Part shown: in pieces, positions 35,822 through 44,649 of the stretch | Numbering within the stretch: position 1 is the first letter of the stretch | Layout of the letters: each line of letters starts with the position of its first letter | NCBI GenBank assembly: GCA_036378295.1 | Contig: DASUWS010000016.1 | Location: forward strand, 1-64,000 | Reading direction: 5' to 3' | DNA: 64,000 bases | Origin: DAHUXT01 sp036378295 | GTDB taxonomy: Bacteria; Chloroflexota; Ktedonobacteria; Ktedonobacterales; JADMIN01 | Translations under genes and position numbers: made by a program | The notes under the pieces: generated by a model | Database searches by the model: none | What the model was told of the DNA's origin: nothing | Seen by the model: only the letters and a program-made list of their open reading frames with translations

Positions 35822-36811
35822 ATGGCTTATCTCGAAATTCGCATCGCGCAACAGGCCCGCCGCTTCTCGCTCGACCGGGACCATCTGCGAATTGGTCGGC
35901 TGGCAGAGAACGAGATCGTCCTGCGCGACGCACAGATTTCGCGCCAGCATGCCGAAATGCGCTGCATATCCGGGCGATGGCGCATTCTCGATCTGGGAAG
36001 CACCAATGGCATCCACATCAAGGGTAAGCGCGTAGGAGAACATGAGCTCTCCAACGGCGACCTGATTTTGCTGGCGCCCAACGTGACATTGAGCTTTTTT
36101 GAAGGCGCCGCTCCTCCCGACGCGGTATCCACGGGCAGCGGTCTTGCGTCCCCAGCAGCGCACCCGCCACAGCCACAGCCGCAGCGACAACCACAATCGC
36201 AGGCCGCTCCCGCATCCGCGCAAGCCGCCGCACCGGCCATGCCCGCGACCCCTCGACCTTCCGCGGCGGCAGCTGAACCACCCATGTTCGATCTGCTACG
36301 CCCGCGCTCGCCATTTGCCGATGACGAGCAGCCATATTACCCGCCGGGTATTGGCATGCCCGCGCCACCGACGCTGTACAGCCGCCCGCACGCGCCGGGC
36401 GCATCCCACGGCTTTCCGCCACCCAGCGAAGGCCACCCAATTGCGCAGCCGCCAAGGGCGTCACCAGCGCCGCAGATGGATACGATCCCCGCGGGCGGCT
36501 ACCCGGCCCCTATGGGTCCGCTGACGAGTGGCGGCGATGGGCAGGATCCGTTCAGGCGGAGCGGACCCAATATCAAATCCGAGGCCCATCGCACGACCGC
36601 CGGACCGAGCAGTACACTCTTGCATGTTTGCCAAACGTGCGGCCAGTTGACCGCGCCTGATTCGGTCTATTGTCAAAGTTGCCATCATTCAATCGCTCGC
36701 GAATGCACGAACTGTCGCTTCAGCCTGTTGCCGATTCAGGATCGCTGCCCGCGCTGCCAGACGCCCAATCCAGGCTCGGTACGCCGGGCACATCGGGCTC
36801 CGAGCGCTTAG
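35822..36811 (+). CDS. FHA-domain protein with C-terminal double zinc ribbon
   Basis: 329 residues. The FHA domain lies at about 2-95, with RIGRLAENEIVL, the phosphothreonine-binding residues in ISRQHAEMR, and LDLGSTNGIHIKG. A disordered Pro/Gln/Ala-rich linker of about 150 residues follows. Eight cysteines form two CxxC...CxxC zinc ribbons at the C terminus (CQTCGQLTAPDSVYCQSC, then CTNCRF and CPRCQTP). It probably reads Ser/Thr-phosphorylated partners, but no Ser/Thr kinase gene is in the window. GGAG six bases before ATG 35822 is preferred over ATG 35819; the open frame begins at 35732. Confidence 0.85.
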   Translation: MAYLEIRIAQQARRFSLDRDHLRIGRLAENEIVLRDAQISRQHAEMRCISGRWRILDLGSTNGIHIKGKRVGEHELSNGDLILLAPNVTLSFFEGAAPPDAVSTGSGLASPAAHPPQPQPQRQPQSQAAPASAQAAAPAMPATPRPSAAAAEPPMFDLLRPRSPFADDEQPYYPPGIGMPAPPTLYSRPHAPGASHGFPPPSEGHPIAQPPRASPAPQMDTIPAGGYPAPMGPLTSGGDGQDPFRRSGPNIKSEAHRTTAGPSSTLLHVCQTCGQLTAPDSVYCQSCHHSIARECTNCRFSLLPIQDRCPRCQTPNPGSVRRAHRAPSA

Positions 36812-36949
36812 CCTGCTTTGCCGCTTGACGCGGCATCATACGAGCAGACACAATAGCGCAGGTACAGACGCATCAAACACCGGAGGTAGTGTGAGATTGC
36901 GGTCTGTTTCGCTCACAATCCACAGACAATCCAGAGGAGGTTGTGTATC

Positions 36950-37168
36950 ATGCTGTCCACCGACGATGTGACACTAATTCCATCCCGCGCCGCATATCTG
37001 TTCGCAGGTCCAGACGACGATGAGGACCTGGATGACGATCTCGAAGACGACCTGGATGACGATCTCGACGAGGACGAATGGGAAGACGAATTCGAAGACG
37101 AGGAGGAAGAAGACGAGATCGAGTGGGATGAAGACGAGATGGACGACCTGGATGACGAGGAGGAGTAG
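36950..37168 (+). CDS. Hyper-acidic microprotein
   Basis: 72 residues, of which 43 are Asp or Glu; 41 of these lie in the last 51 positions. There is one Arg and no Lys. The N-terminal 20 residues (LSTDDVTLIPSRAAYLFAG) are ordinary and mildly hydrophobic; the rest is D/E broken by regularly placed L, W, F, I and M. GAGGAGG precedes ATG 36950 by nine bases. Possible roles are DNA mimicry, binding of basic proteins or cation buffering; none can be chosen from sequence. It sits between the FHA/zinc-ribbon gene and the XPB-like pair. Confidence 0.72.
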   Translation: MLSTDDVTLIPSRAAYLFAGPDDDEDLDDDLEDDLDDDLDEDEWEDEFEDEEEEDEIEWDEDEMDDLDDEEE

Positions 37169-37225
37169 CGCCCGGTGACATCATCTGTCCACCTGATCCG
37201 CCGGACGACTTGACAGGCGGCACAG

Positions 37226-37262
37226 CGCCCCACCCTTGCCACGACGCTGGAAGGGTGGGGCG
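37226..37262. terminator. Strong hairpin after the acidic microprotein gene
   Basis: CGCCCCACCCTT at 37226-37237 pairs perfectly with AAGGGTGGGGCG at 37251-37262, with an inner CCA/TGG pairing. No T tract follows; instead GGGTGGGGCGACCT is tandemly duplicated to about 37282. Confidence 0.55.
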
Positions 37263-37416
37263 ACCTAGGGTGGGGCGACCTGTAGTGGGCGCGCACGGGT
37301 ATGGAATTGTTGACGTCTTGCCATAGAGATAGGCATACTCGATAGCAAGAGAGAGCGTGGAGGCACTATCGCGGGCACAGCAGAGAGCGGCACTGAGTAG
37401 CAGAGGGGCCAGGGAC

Positions 37417-39672
37417 ATGGCAACAGCAGAACAGCATCCGTCGCCAGCATTGCTGCGACTGCGCCCGGCTGATGTCGTTCGCCTGTGCGGTCTGAATGCC
37501 GCCGCCGCCGGACTCGAGCTGGCGGACAGCCATCGTGTGATTGCCAGCCGGCGCGAAGGCAGTCGCCTGTTCGCGAGCATCGAGGCCGAGCGACGCTGGA
37601 ACGTGTGGGTAGAAATCCCCGATGAGCTGGATGAGGCGCAATGGGAATGCGACTGCACCAACTCCGGCCCGCTCGCATGCGCACATGTCGCCGCGGCCCT
37701 TTCCGCGTGGATTAGCCATCCCTCCGACTTCAGCGCCAAAGCCACAGACATGGAGGCTCCGCACGACGCGACGCCCCCAGGCGCGCATCCCCAGCGTGTC
37801 CTGCCGCACGATGATGCTCCAGCACGAGAGCCTCCCAGCCAGCGGCCGGCCTCTTCCCCGACGACGCTCGCCGCGACACTGGCCCGCATGAGCGGCGCCG
37901 ATCTCAGCACACTGGGTCGCCGCATCTATGGCGCCGAGCCTGATGACGACGCAGCGAGCACCCGCCAGAAGATCCTGGCCACCCTGAGCAACCCGGCAGA
38001 CCTCCAGACCCTTCTGGGCAGGCTCGATAGCTCCGCCCGCATTCTTCTGATCCTCGTGGATCTGGCTGGAGGAGCGATGACTGCAGCGGACCTGGAGGCG
38101 CTCGCGGGCCGTATCGACCAGTCCATGAGCGCGGTCCAGGGCGATGTAGGCGTGCTTGAGCGCCACGCGCTGCTGTTGCCGATGCTGCCATCCAGTGTGC
38201 CGAGCGAACATGGCCGGGGAGCATCCTGGCGTCATGTCGCTGGCTGGCGCATACCCGATGAGGTGCGACAGGCATTTTCCGCGCCCCTGCCGCTAGAAGC
38301 GCTTCCCGCGACGGGTAGTGGACGCTCCGCCGCTCCCATCGAGCCTTCTGGAGCGCCGCTGCATATGATGCGCAGCGCTCCACGAACCCTCTGCCTGGCA
38401 TTGGCGCTGCTGACAGAGGCGCCCCCGCCGCTGGGCCTGCCTCGCGTCTCGCCGCCCCCCAATGATTCAGCCATGCCAGCGCGACAGAGCAGCGGCCTGC
38501 TGGCTCCCGGTGAGCCGGCGCCGGAGCGGCTGAAAGAGTTGGCGCGAGGCGCGGGACTGGACGTGGCTGCGGTACGGCTGGCTCGGAGGCTGTTGCGCCA
38601 GGCACGCGAGCAGCAGCCCGCCCCTCCGATTGGCGATCTGGCGCGGATGCCTCCTATGGAGCGCCCAGTCGTGTTGCGGGCGGCCTTCAGCCACTGGCTG
38701 CGAGCCGATTCGGCGGCTGATCTGGTGGATGTCGAATCGCCGGGGAGCGGCCTGCGCCTGCGATATGCGAAGGCGCATCCCGGCTTTCGCCCGGCGGCCA
38801 TCGCCAGCGACGTGAGTGATGGGCGGCGGTTCGTGGCGCGGCTCCTCAGCCGTGCGCAGCCCGAGACGTGGTACTCGCTGGAGAGTTTCGTCGCGCTCGT
38901 GTGGCAGGTGCGCCCTGGTCTCCTGCGCGGCCAACAGCAGTCCTGGGCGACGCCCGCGTGGTGGTTGGAATCGGTCAAAGACCGGTGGGCGTTACAGCCG
39001 CACGTGCGCGACGACTGGATGGCGGGTGAAGGCGCGTTCATTCGGTCGCTGATCGCGGGCGCGTTCTCTGCGTGGGGCGCGGTTGACCTGGCCATGAGCG
39101 AGAGTGGCGCCCCTGTCGCGTTCCGTGTGACGCCGTTCGGCTTCTTCCTGCTACAGCAGCGCGAGAATCGTCCGGTGGATGCCGCGCTCGTGGCGCTGTG
39201 TGATGCCGATTGGGGTCCGCCGGTACTGCCGCTGCGTGAGGGAACGCTGGCCGTACAGCCGCTCTCCGCTGGTGCGAGCCTCCTCGACACGCTGGCACTC
39301 TGGGCAACTCCGACAGCAGTGAGTGGGAAGCGACTGGTCTACACCTTCTCGGCTGATCGCGCCTGTGCCGCGTTCGACCAGCATCTCGCCCCCGACGCAC
39401 TGCCCGCGCTATTGCGCCCGCTCCATGACCGCGCCGCCGAACACGCCACCAACCAGCTTGAGCGGTGGCACGCGGCATGGGGCCAAACACGCCTCACGAC
39501 CGGATTCACACTGCTTGAGGCTAGCGACGAGGCGACCCTGCTCGAAGTCCTGGCCGCCGCGCCCGAAATTGCCGGGCGATGCCGCCGGATTGGCCCCGCG
39601 CTAGCGCTGGCACTGCCCGAGGATGCGGCGATTCTCCGCACGCTGCTCGCAAAGCGCGGCTATGCCGTATAG
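37417..39672 (+). CDS. SWIM zinc-finger protein with XPB-like (Helicase_C_3-like) region, no helicase motor
   Basis: 751 residues. An N-terminal SWIM zinc finger (CxCx7CxH: Cys78, Cys80, Cys88, His90 in WECDCTNSGPLACAH) is followed by a disordered linker and long helical, winged-helix-like regions (LLILVDLAGGAMTAADLEAL). The C-terminal 200 residues resemble the XPB/Ssl2 helicase-associated domain of the next gene. No Walker A or DExH box is present, so it cannot be an active helicase alone. ATG 37417 follows an AGGGAC box; the open frame starts at 37357. It probably acts with the adjacent protein on DNA, as a loader or a regulator. Confidence 0.7.
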   Translation: MATAEQHPSPALLRLRPADVVRLCGLNAAAAGLELADSHRVIASRREGSRLFASIEAERRWNVWVEIPDELDEAQWECDCTNSGPLACAHVAAALSAWISHPSDFSAKATDMEAPHDATPPGAHPQRVLPHDDAPAREPPSQRPASSPTTLAATLARMSGADLSTLGRRIYGAEPDDDAASTRQKILATLSNPADLQTLLGRLDSSARILLILVDLAGGAMTAADLEALAGRIDQSMSAVQGDVGVLERHALLLPMLPSSVPSEHGRGASWRHVAGWRIPDEVRQAFSAPLPLEALPATGSGRSAAPIEPSGAPLHMMRSAPRTLCLALALLTEAPPPLGLPRVSPPPNDSAMPARQSSGLLAPGEPAPERLKELARGAGLDVAAVRLARRLLRQAREQQPAPPIGDLARMPPMERPVVLRAAFSHWLRADSAADLVDVESPGSGLRLRYAKAHPGFRPAAIASDVSDGRRFVARLLSRAQPETWYSLESFVALVWQVRPGLLRGQQQSWATPAWWLESVKDRWALQPHVRDDWMAGEGAFIRSLIAGAFSAWGAVDLAMSESGAPVAFRVTPFGFFLLQQRENRPVDAALVALCDADWGPPVLPLREGTLAVQPLSAGASLLDTLALWATPTAVSGKRLVYTFSADRACAAFDQHLAPDALPALLRPLHDRAAEHATNQLERWHAAWGQTRLTTGFTLLEASDEATLLEVLAAAPEIAGRCRRIGPALALALPEDAAILRTLLAKRGYAV

Positions 39673-39697
39673 TCGGCCAGGGTGAAATGAGGCGACG

Positions 39698-40963
39698 ATG
39701 ACGACGAACGATGCGCTTGCCGGGAGAGACGTCGAAGCCGCCGTGGCCTTCCAGCGCGATCTGTACCTGTACTGGTGGGCCGCGCGCGATCTGGGCGAGC
39801 TTGCGCTGACTTCTCGCGGGTTCCTCGCTCGCTCGACACTGCGGCGTCTGCGGGCGCAGTGGCCTACCTCCGATGACGATCGCTCCGAGGCCAGCAATCT
39901 CCGGCTCTACTATCTCCGCCGATTGCTGGAACGCCTGGGGCTGCTACGGCCACCATCCGAGGCGAGCGGGACATCAGCGAGCGCCAGCAATGCCAGACTG
40001 GTAGCCGCGGAGAGCGCCATCATGGCTCGCTATCTGGCGCATCCTCTGGCCGAGCGGTTGCGCATCTGCGTGCGCCTCTGGGTGGCGGGCGGGTGGTGGC
40101 CAGATGGCAAACCTGCGAGCATACCTGCCAGCCTGCATACGCCCGTTCAGCCGCGTATCGCGCTCGCTCGCCGCCGCCTGATCGAGATGCTGGCAGCGAC
40201 CGAACCGGGATCTCCCGCCGAGATACCTGGCGTTGCCCTCGCCGCGCTCGCTCCCCATGCCCCACGCATCATCGGCGGAACGGCTGCTCGCCACAAACCT
40301 CGGGATATCGCCGAAGAACGCAATCAGTCCATGCAGGCAGCGCTGGCTGGCCCACTTCAGTGGATGGGGCTGGTAGCGAAGGCGGCACATCGCGACGAAG
40401 ACGTGCCGGGTGAGCGCCGACTGGTGGTGACGCCAGCGGTGCTGGCACTGCGGCGCGAGCCGGTTGATACCCTGGTACAGGAAACGCCCGGGCGCGTCGT
40501 CATCCAGCCGAATCTGGATATCGTCGCCTATCACCCTCTGACCGCGCCGACACTCTTCACGCTCGATAGCTGCGCCAGTCGCGGGACGCTCGAACGCGTC
40601 GCCCACTATCGCCTGACGAAACACGACGTGACGCGCGCGCAACAGCACGGATGGTCTGACGAGGAGATTGCGCGAAGCCTTGAGGCGCTGTCGGGAAATC
40701 CGCTGCCGGGCAACGTGCGCGTGCGGCTGGCAGACTGGACACGCGCGGCCAGCCGCATTCAGTTCACACCCCAGGCAACGCTTCTGACGACCGCAACGCC
40801 CGCCATACTGGACGCGCTGCAGGCCGACCGCAACGCTCGCGGCTGGGTCATACGCCGCCTGGGGCCAACCCTGGCGCTCATACAAACCAGTGAGATCGAT
40901 CTGGTGCGCCGCTGGCTGCTGGCCCATGGCGAGCTTCCCGCCGTGGAGCAGGCTGGTCAGTAG
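39698..40963 (+). CDS. XPB/Ssl2-like helicase-associated domain protein (Helicase_C_3-like), no ATPase
   Basis: 421 residues. The C-terminal half matches the helicase-associated domain of bacterial XPB-like proteins: RVVIQPNLDIVAYHPL, YRLTKHDVTRAQQHGWSDEE, LSGNPLPGNVRVRLADW, then ARGWVIRRLGPTLALIQ. The N-terminal half is helical, with Arg-rich patches (RGFLARSTLRRLRAQW). No Walker motifs were found. It begins 25 bp after the SWIM gene with GAGG five bases before ATG 39698, so the two form a transcription unit and probably a complex. A link to DNA repair or transcription is inferred only from XPB. Confidence 0.75.
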   Translation: MTTNDALAGRDVEAAVAFQRDLYLYWWAARDLGELALTSRGFLARSTLRRLRAQWPTSDDDRSEASNLRLYYLRRLLERLGLLRPPSEASGTSASASNARLVAAESAIMARYLAHPLAERLRICVRLWVAGGWWPDGKPASIPASLHTPVQPRIALARRRLIEMLAATEPGSPAEIPGVALAALAPHAPRIIGGTAARHKPRDIAEERNQSMQAALAGPLQWMGLVAKAAHRDEDVPGERRLVVTPAVLALRREPVDTLVQETPGRVVIQPNLDIVAYHPLTAPTLFTLDSCASRGTLERVAHYRLTKHDVTRAQQHGWSDEEIARSLEALSGNPLPGNVRVRLADWTRAASRIQFTPQATLLTTATPAILDALQADRNARGWVIRRLGPTLALIQTSEIDLVRRWLLAHGELPAVEQAGQ

Positions 40964-40992
40964 GGAGGTGGGTAGGGGCGCGCGCCAGCAGC

Positions 40993-42576
40993 CTACACAG
41001 GAGGATTGCTACTCGGCTCCAGCACGTAGAGCGCGCCTCCATGCTCGAAGGTTGCTACCCGCGAGTAGCGCGCGGCGACCCACGCCCGGAAGCCGTGGAG
41101 CAAGTCGAAGCGGCCACTGGCGAAGAGGATGACATGCACACGATTGTGGGTGATGTAGTCTTCCAGTTGCGTCGTCGTCAGGTAGCCGCTGGTGATACGC
41201 ACGGCGGAGGTATCGACGAAAGGCGGCGGCACATCCCGATTGGCAAGTGCCGCGAGATACTGGTCATCCGTGAGGACGATCTCCTGGGGCGCGCTGACGC
41301 CCTGCAACGCAAGCGCCATCTTCAGCGTGCGTACAGGGATCGGCGCATTGGCCGCGGCGTTTTGCTTCCAGTTGAGGATCAGCCCAGCCCCCGCGACCAG
41401 CACCAGCGCGAGTGCGACGGCCACCTGGGCGAGCCGCTTATCTGACATCGCGAGTACCGACGACACGGCGCACGCGCCACAGCCAGCTACCAATGCGAGC
41501 GACGGGCTGAGCAGTATGACATGATGCGCGAACAGCGGTTGCTGGCGGACCAGAACGACAAACGAAGCCAGCGTCCAGAGCAACAGCGGCAGGCTCACCC
41601 ACATGCGCCGCCACACCACCACGACAGTTGCCAGCGCTCCGGCATAAATCAGCGGTGCGGCGACCAGGGTCTGCGCGATGAACTGGACGTTGTACCGTAG
41701 CGAATGTGTGTCGGCACGGGCAGCGGCGAGGTGGAAGCGCACCACTTGATCATAGACCGCGCCCAGTTGGCCGACAAACGGCAACAAGACGAGAACGATA
41801 ACGCCGAACATGCCCGCGAACATCAGGCCGAGCCCCGGCGCGATCTGGCGCAGGCCGTCCTGAATCTCTGGCCATGCCGGTTGCCTGAGCTTACCATCTG
41901 GAGCGAGCCAGCGTTGTGCCAGCGGTAAGGTGAGATACAGTACGACCGGTAGTAGCGCTGCGACGGCAAAGAGCTTCACCATCAGCGCGGCGCCCAGCAG
42001 CGCGCCCGCCCCCGCCGCAAGCCAGCCCCTCCGTCGCCCGGAGGCTCGCATCGCCTGCACAGCGCAAGCCACAGCACAGAGTTGCAGCGCGACCGATGGC
42101 AATTCCGCCTGCAGGGTATGCGCGCCGTGTTCATACAGGGGATCGAGCGCAAGCAAGAGCGCTGCCACCGCCCCAATCAGACGATGCCCCAGCGCCCGCC
42201 CGGCCACATACGCGCCCGCTATCCCCACCAGCGAGAAGCAGAGCAGCGCAAGCCGCGCGGCCTCTAGGCTCTGGCCAAAGAGCATATAGAAGGGGTAGAT
42301 GCTGAGCAGGAAGAGCGGCGGCTGCGAGCTAAATACCTCGCTAAACAGGGGATGTCCGTTCGCCATAGCGCGTAACGACTGCCAGTAGACGCCCTCATCG
42401 TACTCGCCGCCACCTTGCCCTTGCAGCGTTTGCAGCGCCAGCACCAGCGCAACTCCGCAGGCGCCCAGCGCAATCCATCCCGCCGGGGAGATCCGTCCGA
42501 TCCACCCGGCGAGAGACGTCGTGTGGCGGGTGCGCCGTGGCGACCGCCTTCGTGTACGCGCCGTGCGTGACGCCAC
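40993..42576 (-). CDS. GT-C fold membrane glycosyltransferase (PMT/ArnT-like)
   Basis: 527 residues with about eleven to twelve membrane helices and a C-terminal extracytoplasmic domain of about 130 residues. The first loop carries the catalytic-type acidic residues in EYDEGVYWQSLRAMANG, followed by FSSQPPLFLLSIYPFYMLFG, as in the PMT/ArnT/GT39-83 group that uses polyprenyl-phosphate sugars. The start is GTG 42576, nine bases after AGGAGG; the frame stays open upstream to 42738 without a site. It is convergent to the XPB-like pair and lies 124 bp downstream of holA. Donor and acceptor are unknown. Confidence 0.82.
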   Translation of the reverse strand: MASRTARTRRRSPRRTRHTTSLAGWIGRISPAGWIALGACGVALVLALQTLQGQGGGEYDEGVYWQSLRAMANGHPLFSEVFSSQPPLFLLSIYPFYMLFGQSLEAARLALLCFSLVGIAGAYVAGRALGHRLIGAVAALLLALDPLYEHGAHTLQAELPSVALQLCAVACAVQAMRASGRRRGWLAAGAGALLGAALMVKLFAVAALLPVVLYLTLPLAQRWLAPDGKLRQPAWPEIQDGLRQIAPGLGLMFAGMFGVIVLVLLPFVGQLGAVYDQVVRFHLAAARADTHSLRYNVQFIAQTLVAAPLIYAGALATVVVVWRRMWVSLPLLLWTLASFVVLVRQQPLFAHHVILLSPSLALVAGCGACAVSSVLAMSDKRLAQVAVALALVLVAGAGLILNWKQNAAANAPIPVRTLKMALALQGVSAPQEIVLTDDQYLAALANRDVPPPFVDTSAVRITSGYLTTTQLEDYITHNRVHVILFASGRFDLLHGFRAWVAARYSRVATFEHGGALYVLEPSSNPPV

Positions 42577-42700
42577 GATCTGTTTCCTCCTGCGCTGAGA
42601 ATAGCCCACCCTGCTCCATGTATGCCCCGCGTCGCATGCGCATGCGCTGATTATAGCCGCTGTGGCGGGCACGAGCGCTATCGGGAGGACGGTAATTCCG

Positions 42701-43807
42701 CTAGCTAACCTTGCCAAACTCCAGCACGAGCAGGTCAAGCGCTAGCTCCGGGGTCATACGACTGCGCTTGAGCGACGTGTCGATCTCTAGTAGACCCCGA
42801 TGCGCGGCTTCGAGCTGCGCGAAGGTGAACCGGCGAGTCAGCCGTAGCGACTTCTCGACGACGAACGGCGCGAGACCCGCCGCCGAGGCAATCTGGTAGG
42901 CAGGCATACCGCGATCTGAGAGCAGCTTCACCTGCATCAGCGAGCGTGTCTGAAACGCCGTCAGCGCGACGATGCCCAGCGGCGACTCGCCATTCGCCAG
43001 CAATTCATGGAGCAGCCTCAGCGCGGTTGCGGTATCGCGGCGAGCCAGCGCATCGGTCAGATCGAAGACCTTCGACTGCCTGGCGACAGGGGTGAGCGCC
43101 CGAACATCCTCGGCGCGAATCTCGCCTCCCTCGCCAACATACGTGCTGAGTTTATCAACCTCACTCGCCAGCATCCGCAGATCATCGCCGAGCGATTCCA
43201 CCAGCATGCGCGCGGCATCTTGCGAAAGGCGGCGATTCTGCGTCCGCGCCCGCCGTATTACCCACTCTTCCAGCTTCGCGCCCTGAGGCTTACTGAAGAC
43301 ATGGGACGTGCCATAGCGGCGCGCCGCCTGCATCAATGGGTGATCCGCCTTCAACTCGTCGGGCACGAACACGACCAGGATCGTCGTCTCCGGCAGCCTG
43401 GCAACATACTCGGCCAGCCACTTCGCGAACGCCAGAGGACTTAACCCCGCCGTTGCCGCTTTCTTGCCGCGCCGGCCTCTCCCGGCGGTCGCTACTGGCG
43501 CATCTGAAGCGTCCGGATGCTCTTCAGCGTCCTCCTCGCTGTCGTTGCCGTCCTCGGTATCGGCGTCGTCAGCATCGCTGTCCTTGCCCTTACCTTTGCG
43601 CTTCGCTGGCTTCGGCAGACCTTCGAGCACGACCAGGCGCTTCTCGGCCAGAAATGGCATCGTGTCGCAGGTATTGCGAATCACCGCGAGATCAGCATCC
43701 TCACCCGCGAAGGCATCCTGATTATAGCCGAAGTCCTCCGACGCGCGGATGCGCGCCAGCTCCTCATTGGCCGAAAACTCGTCTTTGCCCGAAAGCAGAA
43801 TAAACAT
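42701..43807 (-). CDS. holA: DNA polymerase III delta subunit with acidic insertion
   Basis: 368 residues. HolA signatures include MFILLSGKDEFSANEELARI, TMPFLAEKRLVVLEGLPK, ARMLVESLGDDLRMLASEVD and SKVFDLTDALARRDTATALR. The delta subunit opens the sliding clamp in the clamp-loader complex. A low-complexity insertion of about 55 residues (70-125) interrupts domain I, first acidic (DSDADDADTEDGNDSEEDAE) then basic (GRGRRGKKAA); it replaces a short loop in typical HolA of about 340 residues. The Shine-Dalgarno site is weak. It is divergent from dedA. Confidence 0.92.
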   Translation of the reverse strand: MFILLSGKDEFSANEELARIRASEDFGYNQDAFAGEDADLAVIRNTCDTMPFLAEKRLVVLEGLPKPAKRKGKGKDSDADDADTEDGNDSEEDAEEHPDASDAPVATAGRGRRGKKAATAGLSPLAFAKWLAEYVARLPETTILVVFVPDELKADHPLMQAARRYGTSHVFSKPQGAKLEEWVIRRARTQNRRLSQDAARMLVESLGDDLRMLASEVDKLSTYVGEGGEIRAEDVRALTPVARQSKVFDLTDALARRDTATALRLLHELLANGESPLGIVALTAFQTRSLMQVKLLSDRGMPAYQIASAAGLAPFVVEKSLRLTRRFTFAQLEAAHRGLLEIDTSLKRSRMTPELALDLLVLEFGKVS

Positions 43808-43846
43808 ACATCCATTCTATGCCGGAGTCAGGCAAGCCGCAACCTG

Positions 43847-43855
43847 TGCTATCAT
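43847..43855 (+). promoter_or_regulatory. Candidate extended -10 promoter of the DedA gene
   Basis: TGCTATCAT fits TGnTAnnnT in the 139-bp divergent gap between holA and the DedA gene, about 90 bp before ATG 43947. Confidence 0.35.
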
Positions 43856-43946
43856 ACCCTGACTGAGAACGATAGGATCAGCCGGGGCAACCTGTTCGGT
43901 GCCACCGATACAGGCAAAGCGCAAATGCGAGACATGGGGAGATGCG

Positions 43947-44579
43947 ATGAATCTGCCGTCCTGGCTGGCGCAGGGCATAGATACATACGGATACTGGGTG
44001 GTGTTCCTGGCTGTTGCTGTCGAGAGCATGGGAGTACCGTTTCCCGGCGAGACAGCGCTTGTCACGGCGGCCGTCTACGCTGGCACCCAGCACACCCTGA
44101 GCATCCCTCTGGTGATCGCAGCGGCGGCGGCGGCGGCCATCATAGGCGACAACATAGGCTACACCCTGGGCAAGTATGGTGGCTATCCTCTGCTTCAGCG
44201 GCTCCTGCGCCTGCTCCACATCGGCGAGAACAAACTGGTCTACACCCAGCGATTCTTCGAGAAACACGGCGACAAGACGGTATTCTTTGGGCGATTCCTC
44301 GCTATCCTGCGTACCTGGGCAGCATTTTTGGCGGGCGCGAACCATATGCGACGGCGGACCTTCTTCGTCTGGAATGCGTCGGGCGGCATCATCTGGGCGA
44401 CCATCTACGGTCTGCTCGGCTTCTTCCTCGGCAACAATCTGCCGCTGCTGGAACGTATTCTGAAGGATCTTGGGATCTTCGGATTCGTCACCCTCGGCGT
44501 GGTCATCGCGGCGGGTGTTGGTCTCTGGATCCTCAGACGGCGACGACAACACGCCGCATTGCGCCGGGCAGAAGGATAG
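43947..44579 (+). CDS. DedA/SNARE-associated family membrane protein
   Basis: 210 residues with about five hydrophobic segments. DedA landmarks are VESMGVPFPGETALVTAAVY, then GDNIGYTLGKYGG and VFFGRFLAILRTWAAFLAG, with the conserved Arg and acidic residues. The family includes undecaprenyl-phosphate or phospholipid translocases that support envelope synthesis and membrane potential. The C terminus is basic (RRRRQHAALRRAEG). GGGGAG six bases before ATG 43947 sets the start. It converges on purC. Confidence 0.9.
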   Translation: MNLPSWLAQGIDTYGYWVVFLAVAVESMGVPFPGETALVTAAVYAGTQHTLSIPLVIAAAAAAAIIGDNIGYTLGKYGGYPLLQRLLRLLHIGENKLVYTQRFFEKHGDKTVFFGRFLAILRTWAAFLAGANHMRRRTFFVWNASGGIIWATIYGLLGFFLGNNLPLLERILKDLGIFGFVTLGVVIAAGVGLWILRRRRQHAALRRAEG

Positions 44580-44649
44580 CGCGCGGTATCCCTCGTCCGC
44601 GATCTCGCCTCTCTGCGGGTTGTCGGAGGAGCTGCCGGCTGGTTTGCCA

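Noticed and set aside
37265..37925. Minus-strand open frames opposite the acidic microprotein and the SWIM gene, including a Ser/Arg-rich 127-residue one
   Set aside because: They are mirror images of the Asp/Glu codon run and of the SWIM gene; the Ser-rich content comes from the complement of GAC/GAG codons.
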